Part shown: piece by piece, positions 58,562-63,223 of the stretch | How the letters are laid out: the number at the start of each line of letters is the position of its first letter | Position numbering within the stretch: the first letter of the stretch is position 1 | Source: Candidatus Poseidoniales archaeon | GTDB lineage: Archaea; Thermoplasmatota; Poseidoniia; Poseidoniales; Poseidoniaceae | Direction: 5' to 3' | DNA length: 63,223 bases | NCBI GenBank assembly: GCA_009887095.1 | Contig: QXYC01000013.1 | Location: 1-63,223 of the forward strand | Made by a program: the position numbers and the translations under genes | The notes under the pieces: model-generated | What the model was told of the DNA's origin: nothing | The model's input: only the letters and a program-made list of their open reading frames with translations | The model's database searches: none

Positions 58562-59110
58562 ATGAGCGAAGACGATGTTGCTGACGACGAGGTCCCAGTC
58601 ATCGAAGAAGGAATGGAAACGATGGACATTGGCGAAGAGATCGAGGTCGAAGTTCAAGACCCGCTTGAAGCGGCGCTCGAACGTGCCGAAACGGCGGAGA
58701 AGGAAATCGCCTACAAAGATGCTGAGATTCAGAATGTCCGAAAACGCATGATGGCAGAGAAGGCGGAATTGATTCAATACAGCGGCATGGGTCTTGCCCG
58801 TCGAATGCTCACGGTTCTTGCAGATGTAGATCGAGCGCTTGCGAATGTCGATGAAGCCGATGAAGGACCCATGGCGCAGGGCCTTCGCTTGACTCGCAAC
58901 AAAATGTGGCATGAACTCCAAGCCGACGGTGTCACTGCAATTGATGCCAAGGGGCAGAAATTCGATCCTGCAAAGATGGAAGCAATCACGACCATTCCTG
59001 CCTCGGAGGCGTTTCCAGCTGGACATGTTGTCGATGTTCTCGAAGCTGGCTACATGTACAAACAACGCGTTTTGACAGCGACCCGAGTGGTTGTTGCATC
59101 TGAAGATTGA
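58562..59110 (+). CDS. grpE: Nucleotide exchange factor GrpE
   Basis: Releases ADP from DnaK. The 182-residue protein starts MSEDDVADDEVPVIEEG and has a long N-terminal coiled-coil helix (EAALERAETAEKEIAYKDAE), then QNVRKRMMAEKAELIQYSGM and the beta domain with KFDPAKMEAITTIP and GHVVDVLEAGYMYKQRVLTA, close to the family's G..V..vlq.GY..~~rvlRpA. DnaK/DnaJ are not in the window. Presence shows a bacterial-type Hsp70 system, common in mesophilic archaea. ATG 58562 is preferred over the extended frame from 58520. Confidence 0.93.
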   Translation: MSEDDVADDEVPVIEEGMETMDIGEEIEVEVQDPLEAALERAETAEKEIAYKDAEIQNVRKRMMAEKAELIQYSGMGLARRMLTVLADVDRALANVDEADEGPMAQGLRLTRNKMWHELQADGVTAIDAKGQKFDPAKMEAITTIPASEAFPAGHVVDVLEAGYMYKQRVLTATRVVVASED

Positions 59111-59149
59111 CGGCCAAACCTTCTTGTGATTCACCCGCGAGTGGACCAC

Positions 59150-59410
59150 ATGGTCAAGAAGTTCGCAGGCAAGGTTGCTGGGAAGGCAACCAGCGTGGCA
59201 GGGAAGGCTGCAAAAACCGCTACCAAAGAGGCGGCTGGAGCTATCAAACGAAACGTCGTTGATGAAGCAACCAGACCGATCAAAGAGGCTGCCAAGAAAA
59301 AAGCATCAGAACTTACTGAGGCTGTTCGTTCGAAAGCAGAAGCGAAAGTTCGTGAAGCAGTGAAAGAGCAAGTCAAAAAAGATGTCAAGAAAAAACTCTT
59401 CAAAAAGTAA
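59150..59410 (+). CDS. Lys/Ala-rich amphipathic small protein
   Basis: An 86-residue protein made almost wholly of Lys, Ala, Val, Thr and Glu in heptad-like or 11-mer repeats: KFAGKVAGKATSVAGKAAKT and AVRSKAEAKVREAVKEQVKK. It would form a long basic amphipathic helix, like apolipoprotein-type or histone-H1-like tails. It could bind membranes, DNA or RNA. No family can be named. Start ATG 59150; a GTG at 59126 is less likely. It follows grpE by 39 bases and ends next to the convergent nadM stop. Confidence 0.6.
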   Translation: MVKKFAGKVAGKATSVAGKAAKTATKEAAGAIKRNVVDEATRPIKEAAKKKASELTEAVRSKAEAKVREAVKEQVKKDVKKKLFKK

Positions 59411-59959
59411 TCAGCCTGCATAGACGCCTGTTTCAAACGTTGACAGTCGATACAGTGCGTCGTTTTCAATCAGCCATTCGACGACTGGTAAAGGTACACT
59501 CGAGGCCAATACCTCTCGGACTGCATCGTCGTCGTAGACAGTTGAGAGCATCTTTGCAGTTTGACGAACTCGCCACCCTTCGAACCGTTCTCTGTCTTCC
59601 AAGGGAAGGTCATGCACGGGGAACCCTGCATCGTTGTAGAGATTGGATGTCGGTTTGTCCGATGTGACGAGGGTCCCCTCGCCATGGATGGCACGGGCAT
59701 GTTCCACCCAATTTGGTGGGTCGTTGATGTCTTCAATCGTGCAAATTTCAATTTCGATGTTGTGATGTGCTGCCCATGCGTTGATCATCATCGAACGTTC
59801 TTCCGCCGACCATGGATTGTTCGGCTCCCATTCGCTCTGAGCAGACCCAATTGCGACCATGACTTTCATGTCGGGATGAACGGCTGCTGCCTTTATGACC
59901 AACGATGCATGGCCATTATGGAAGGGCTGAAATCGACCCAATACGATGGCACGGTTCAT
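59411..59959 (-). CDS. nadM: Nicotinamide-nucleotide adenylyltransferase, archaeal
   Basis: Makes NAD from NMN and ATP. The 182-residue archaeal-type enzyme starts MNRAIVLGRFQPFHNGHASL, carrying the GRFQPxHxGH nucleotidyltransferase motif. VAIGSAQSEWEPNNPWSAEE is the usual archaeal second block, and FEGWRVRQT contains the Arg of the ISGTxxR-like site. Normal length. Convergent with the Lys/Ala-rich gene; the class V aminotransferase lies 9 bases upstream on the same strand. Confidence 0.94.
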   Translation of the reverse strand: MNRAIVLGRFQPFHNGHASLVIKAAAVHPDMKVMVAIGSAQSEWEPNNPWSAEERSMMINAWAAHHNIEIEICTIEDINDPPNWVEHARAIHGEGTLVTSDKPTSNLYNDAGFPVHDLPLEDRERFEGWRVRQTAKMLSTVYDDDAVREVLASSVPLPVVEWLIENDALYRLSTFETGVYAG

Positions 59960-59968
59960 GATAGATCC

Positions 59969-61147
59969 TCAGAAATAAGAGTCAACATCGACTTCAGGCA
60001 GTTCATGTCCACATGCCCTGAAGCATTGGATCATCCGCTTGCATCCCTCGACCATCTCCTCAACGGGCGTCTCACCCATCGAGCCAACTCTGAACATTTT
60101 CCCCTTGAGGTGGTCTTGACCGCCAATGACTTGGGTGTTAAACTCGTCCTTCAGTTTCCCCCGCCAAGCATCATCGATCCCTTCTGGATACATGATGGCC
60201 GTCACGGAAGCGCTGCGACCCGACATGTCTGCAAGCAATTCAAAGCCAAGGTCAGAGAACAAATTTCGAACGCCGTTCGCCATGTGTGCACATCGGCTCC
60301 AACGTGCTTCATTGGTTTCTTGTCGTAGCACTTCCAAAGCAGCACCCCAGCCCATGGCGAGGTTGATTGCAGGCGTCCAAGGCGTTTGGTCGTCGTCTCC
60401 TTTCTTCAAAGCAGACATGAGGTCGAGGTAGTAAGTCGGGTTTGCATCGCCTTGTTCACGAATCGCCTTCACTCGTTCGATGTAATGCTCATTAATGGCA
60501 ATGGCCGCTATACCGGATGGCCCAGCAGTGCATTTCTGCGCTCCGGTCACAACCGCTTCTGCATGCCACTCTGCTGGGTTGACTGGCATGCCGCCTACGG
60601 AAGTAATGCCATCCAAGATGAAGGCGGTGTCGTGGCGAGCGCACATTTCAGCAATGGCTTCTGCATCTTGTGTGATGCCCGTGCTCGTTTCGTTATGACA
60701 AATCAAAACTGCCTCGTAGCATTTCCGCTCCAGTTGTCGCTCGAGTTCACCAAGGTCGAAGGCTCGCCCCCACTCTCCTTTCAAGTGCTTCACATTGCAG
60801 AAACGGTCACACATTTCAGCCACTCGCTCGCCGAATTTACCGTTGGTTGGGACGAGAACGAGATCATTGGTTCGAAATCGATTGGCGATGACCATTTCCA
60901 TGGCTGCTGTACCGCTTCCGGATACGACAACGACTTTGTAACCGTCCTCACCGGCCCAAGACTCGGTTTTGCGTTCAGGGTTTGATGGTGACAAATTGAA
61001 TGCTGAGCGGAGTCCTGAATTCAAGGTGGCCATGACCTGACGGAATTCAGTTCCACGTGCCGTCATGACAGGTGTGCCCATGGCATCGAGGCATGGCTGG
61101 CCCATTCGGACAGGGCCCGGGACAAGGAAGCAATCATCGTAGCCCAT
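59969..61147 (-). CDS. Class V aminotransferase (alanine-glyoxylate/serine-pyruvate type)
   Basis: A 392-residue fold-type I PLP enzyme. It begins with YDDCFLVPGPVRMGQPCLDA (the FTPGPTxVp-like start) and then MTARGTEFRQVM. PLP contacts are GSGTAAMEM, HNETSTGI, AFILDGITSVGGMP (Asp) and the Lys in VVTGAQKCTAGPSG. It could transaminate serine, alanine or glyoxylate, as in glycine or serine formation; substrate not fixed. ATG 61147 suits the family start. Cotranscribed with nadM (9-base gap). Confidence 0.88.
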   Translation of the reverse strand: MGYDDCFLVPGPVRMGQPCLDAMGTPVMTARGTEFRQVMATLNSGLRSAFNLSPSNPERKTESWAGEDGYKVVVVSGSGTAAMEMVIANRFRTNDLVLVPTNGKFGERVAEMCDRFCNVKHLKGEWGRAFDLGELERQLERKCYEAVLICHNETSTGITQDAEAIAEMCARHDTAFILDGITSVGGMPVNPAEWHAEAVVTGAQKCTAGPSGIAAIAINEHYIERVKAIREQGDANPTYYLDLMSALKKGDDDQTPWTPAINLAMGWGAALEVLRQETNEARWSRCAHMANGVRNLFSDLGFELLADMSGRSASVTAIMYPEGIDDAWRGKLKDEFNTQVIGGQDHLKGKMFRVGSMGETPVEEMVEGCKRMIQCFRACGHELPEVDVDSYF

Positions 61148-61257
61148 CGTATAACGCACTGCACGGAGGTTCTTCAAGACCACACATCACAGGACATTCT
61201 TCCGTCGCAATCCTGCCATTCCGTTGACCTCTTAGTGTGGCGTCTATTGGTCTGTGC

Positions 61258-61953
61258 ATGGTGCGCATTGGATTGGCGATGTTGCAAGGGGCGCGCCATG
61301 AACACATCGAGTCGCTGCACGGTGCAGCAGCAGAACTCGGCATCGCGATCGAAATTGTTGAACTGCGCCGGGGCGATCAGGTTGATGCTCACCTTGATGG
61401 GCTCATTTTGCCCGGTGGAGAGTCAACCGCCATGAGGAAAGCAAGTGAAGGCGCAGCACTTCTTCCTGCACTTTTCTCTTGGATGGATTCGAATGAACAT
61501 CGGCCGGTTTTAGGCACCTGCGCCGGAGCGATTCTATTGGCTTCGCCCGGAACGAATCGGGCTCCATTTATTGGTGCCTCAATCGCTCGAAATGCTTGGG
61601 GTCGTCAACGCCAATCCTTTGAGGCCACAATCGAAGTGCACATCACAACACCCCCTGGTGACGGAGTCGGCGAACACAGAAACGATGCCGATCGGTTCAA
61701 CCGCCGCCCGCTTCCAGTCGCTCCAAACGCTGCGGCACTGGAGGATGAAGGCTTTCCTGGCGTCTTCATACGAGCTCCAAGATTTGATACAGAAAGCCTC
61801 GATTGCCAAACCATCGCCTCCCTCGGCGAGGAGGCTGTTGGCGTTCTCGATGGGAATCGGATGGCGCTGACATTTCATCCCGAATTGACGTTGGATCGTC
61901 GCTTCCACCGCTGGCTGTTAACTGAAGCCGAACGATGCAAGGGCGAACGTTAA
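61258..61953 (+). CDS. pdxT: Pyridoxal 5'-phosphate synthase glutaminase subunit PdxT
   Basis: Provides ammonia from glutamine to PdxS for PLP synthesis. The 231-residue protein has RIGLAMLQGARHEHIES, LILPGGESTAM, GTCAGAILLA (Cys nucleophile), RNAWGRQRQSFEA, GVFIRAPRF and TFHPELT (His-Glu of the triad). About 30 extra residues sit between QSFEA and GVFIRAP compared with typical PdxT. PdxS is not in the window, although several PLP enzymes are. ATG 61258 gives the family start; a GTG at 61237 is possible. Divergent from the aminotransferase. Confidence 0.92.
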   Translation: MVRIGLAMLQGARHEHIESLHGAAAELGIAIEIVELRRGDQVDAHLDGLILPGGESTAMRKASEGAALLPALFSWMDSNEHRPVLGTCAGAILLASPGTNRAPFIGASIARNAWGRQRQSFEATIEVHITTPPGDGVGEHRNDADRFNRRPLPVAPNAAALEDEGFPGVFIRAPRFDTESLDCQTIASLGEEAVGVLDGNRMALTFHPELTLDRRFHRWLLTEAERCKGER

Positions 61954-61999
61954 CATCGACGCCTTCAAACCAAACAGGTTCCACGACGGGTTGAGTTCC

Positions 62000-63085
62000 A
62001 TGGCTACATCTTTGCAAATGGCCACCGAAATCCTTCCTGCTGAGGATGGTGAGGCAGAAGGTTGTGTGCAGTGCCAACTTGGCAGCAAACTCGTTCTTTT
62101 TGTGACTGGGAAGTGCCATTGGGGGTGTGATTATTGCCCTCTTTCAGACAACAGAAGGGAATCACCAGATATGTTTGCTAATGAGCGAAGGTGCACAACC
62201 TGGCAGGAAGTCATCGAGGAAGGCCATGCGATGCGTGCCACAGGAACAGGCATCACCGGTGGCGACCCGATGCTTGATTTGGAACGCTCTCTTGAAGCCG
62301 TCAAACAACTCAAGGCTGCCTTCGGGCCTGACCATCACATTCACCTTTACACTTCGATTCCCTTTGCAACAGATCGAGCCGCAGATTTTGGTGCAGCAGG
62401 GCTCGACGAAATTCGTTTCCATTTGCTCGATGGAACCGTCAACAAGTACACGGACGTCATGCAGGCATGTGTTGACGCCGGTATCGAAGTAGGCGTTGAA
62501 CTTCCGTGTGAGCCTGACAAAGAAGACCAGTTGTTTTCTCTATTGGATCAACTTCATGGCTCGCCTGTATCATTTCTCAACCTCAACGAACTTGAAATCA
62601 CTGTTGGAAATCAAGAAAATATGGACGTGCGGGGCTTCAATCTCAGCGGGGGGATCACCGCAGCCGCTGAAGGTTCAGCTGACCTCGCCATCCGGTTGAA
62701 AGAAGCCTCTGCAGAATTGGATTTCCATCTAAAATTCTGCTCCGCTCGCTACAAAGATGCTGGCCAATTGCGTGCTCGATTCCGACGAAGGGGCCAAGCA
62801 ACGCTTCGGCCTTACGAAGTGTTGAGCGAGGATGACACCATTCTTTTCGGTGCCATTCCTACCTCGCTAGAGGATGCAACCGGCGATGTCAATGAGCTCC
62901 AGCACGAACTTGGTGTGAGTGAGGGGTGGATACGATATGACGCCTCTAACCAACGAATTGAGTTGCCATTGTCCGTGGCTGAAGACCTCGCAGAAGTCTT
63001 GAGTGTGCCTGTTTTATTGGTCGAAGTTCACCCAACACATGAGCGCCTTGAAGTTGGCGTCGTTCACCTCAATGAGCACCGTTGA
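62000..63085 (+). CDS. Radical SAM protein, COG2108 family
   Basis: A 361-residue protein. KLVLFVTGKCHWGCDYCPLS carries the CxxxCxxC that binds the SAM-coordinating 4Fe-4S cluster. A GITGGDPMLDLERSLEAVK stretch is the glycine-rich SAM site, and HIHLYTSIP is strongly conserved in the archaeal COG2108 group. An earlier CVQCQLGSK could hold another metal site. The family is nearly restricted to archaea and has no defined function. Start ATG 62000; a TTG at 61991 is possible. It lies 62 bases upstream of tRNA-Val. Confidence 0.88.
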   Translation: MATSLQMATEILPAEDGEAEGCVQCQLGSKLVLFVTGKCHWGCDYCPLSDNRRESPDMFANERRCTTWQEVIEEGHAMRATGTGITGGDPMLDLERSLEAVKQLKAAFGPDHHIHLYTSIPFATDRAADFGAAGLDEIRFHLLDGTVNKYTDVMQACVDAGIEVGVELPCEPDKEDQLFSLLDQLHGSPVSFLNLNELEITVGNQENMDVRGFNLSGGITAAAEGSADLAIRLKEASAELDFHLKFCSARYKDAGQLRARFRRRGQATLRPYEVLSEDDTILFGAIPTSLEDATGDVNELQHELGVSEGWIRYDASNQRIELPLSVAEDLAEVLSVPVLLVEVHPTHERLEVGVVHLNEHR

Positions 63086-63112
63086 GTCGAACCAAACACC
63101 TCAACGGCGAGG

Positions 63113-63120
63113 CTTATATC
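63113..63120 (+). promoter_or_regulatory. TATA box for tRNA-Val
   Basis: CTTATATC lies 28-35 bases before the tRNA 5' end, matching the usual archaeal TATA position for a tRNA transcript that starts a few bases ahead of the mature end. It is just downstream of the radical SAM stop codon. Confidence 0.55.
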
Positions 63121-63147
63121 ATCGGTGCTTTAGGACAGACTACCTTA

Positions 63148-63223
63148 GGGCTCGTGGTCTAGGGGTTATGACGTCGCCTTCACATGGCGAAGATCGCCGG
63201 TTCAATTCCGGCCGAGCCCACCA
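63148..63223 (+). tRNA. tRNA-Val (anticodon CAC), CCA encoded
   Basis: Acceptor stem GGGCTCG with CGAGCCC is perfect. The anticodon arm is TCGCC-TTCACAT-GGCGA with anticodon CAC reading GTG; the T arm is GCCGG-TTCAATT-CCGGC. Discriminator A is followed by an encoded CCA that fills the last three bases of the window. No intron. The window edge coincides with the gene end. Confidence 0.94.

Noticed and set aside
1-63223. CRISPR arrays, insertion sequences, prophage or integrative elements
   Set aside because: No regularly spaced repeats, transposase or integrase signatures were seen on either strand; the tRNA genes have no adjacent integrase.

Overview
The window is a gene-dense stretch of a euryarchaeal chromosome, most like the planktonic Marine Group II lineage (Candidatus Poseidoniales). 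That placement is inferred from gene content; no rRNA is present. Archaeal markers are a CTP-dependent riboflavin kinase, archaeal-type AspRS and PheS, archaeal NMN adenylyltransferase, a TgtA-type tRNA transglycosylase with PUA domain, a DRG-type GTPase, a COG2108 radical SAM protein, DUF835 and TATA-box promoters. Mixed in are bacterial-style genes: MetK, SufCBDSE, FolD, PanB, Kbl, GrpE, TatC, glutathione peroxidase and a GST fold. This mosaic is typical of surface-ocean Poseidoniales. No IS element, prophage, CRISPR array or long non-coding region was seen; no gap between genes reaches 300 bases.

Layout. 1-7.4 kb: a truncated secreted protein, metK divergent from aspS, a GST/glutathione peroxidase pair, an alpha/beta hydrolase, an SDR and a secreted DNase-I-fold hydrolase. 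7.4-16.8 kb: a mostly plus-strand catabolic block (TPR protein, luciferase-like flavoenzyme, asparaginase-II-like amidohydrolase, aminomuconate-semialdehyde-type aldehyde dehydrogenase, LON-domain protein, panB), ending in an aminophenol-type ring-cleavage dioxygenase whose second subunit is fused to a RidA/aminomuconate deaminase. 16.8-23.6 kb: minus-strand S15 peptidase, DEAD helicase, pheS, a zinc-ribbon membrane protein and an aminotransferase. 23.6-31.6 kb: tRNA-Thr, VOC protein, folD, a Pro-rich membrane protein, PHP phosphoesterase, tatC, PAP2 protein, an apparently permuted GDPD and citrate synthase. 31.7-36.2 kb: a translationally coupled operon of a DUF835 protein, a DnaA-domain-III-like AAA+ protein and a YkgJ-type cysteine-cluster protein. 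36.2-42.8 kb: DUF309, membrane proteins, hotdog thioesterase, kbl, ribK, truA, bPH membrane protein. 42.9-48.5 kb: a five-gene ABC exporter operon. 48.5-57.7 kb: a TgtA/ArcS-like fusion, nfu, the sufCBDSE-DUF59 operon and a DRG GTPase. 57.8-63.2 kb: an unknown protein, grpE, a Lys/Ala-rich peptide, nadM, a class V aminotransferase, pdxT, the radical SAM gene and tRNA-Val.

How it fits together. The clearest pathway is ring cleavage of an aminophenol-like compound to aminomuconate semialdehyde (AmnB plus AmnA domain), oxidation (aldehyde dehydrogenase) and deamination (RidA domain). The kynurenine-formamidase-like hydrolase and flavoenzyme nearby may feed it, but that is speculation. The SUF operon plus the divergent nfu gene makes a self-contained Fe-S assembly locus. 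The DUF835/DnaA-like operon has no function I can name and is, with the ring-cleavage fusion and the permuted GDPD, the most promising novelty here. All family calls come from motif reading by eye; no database search was run.
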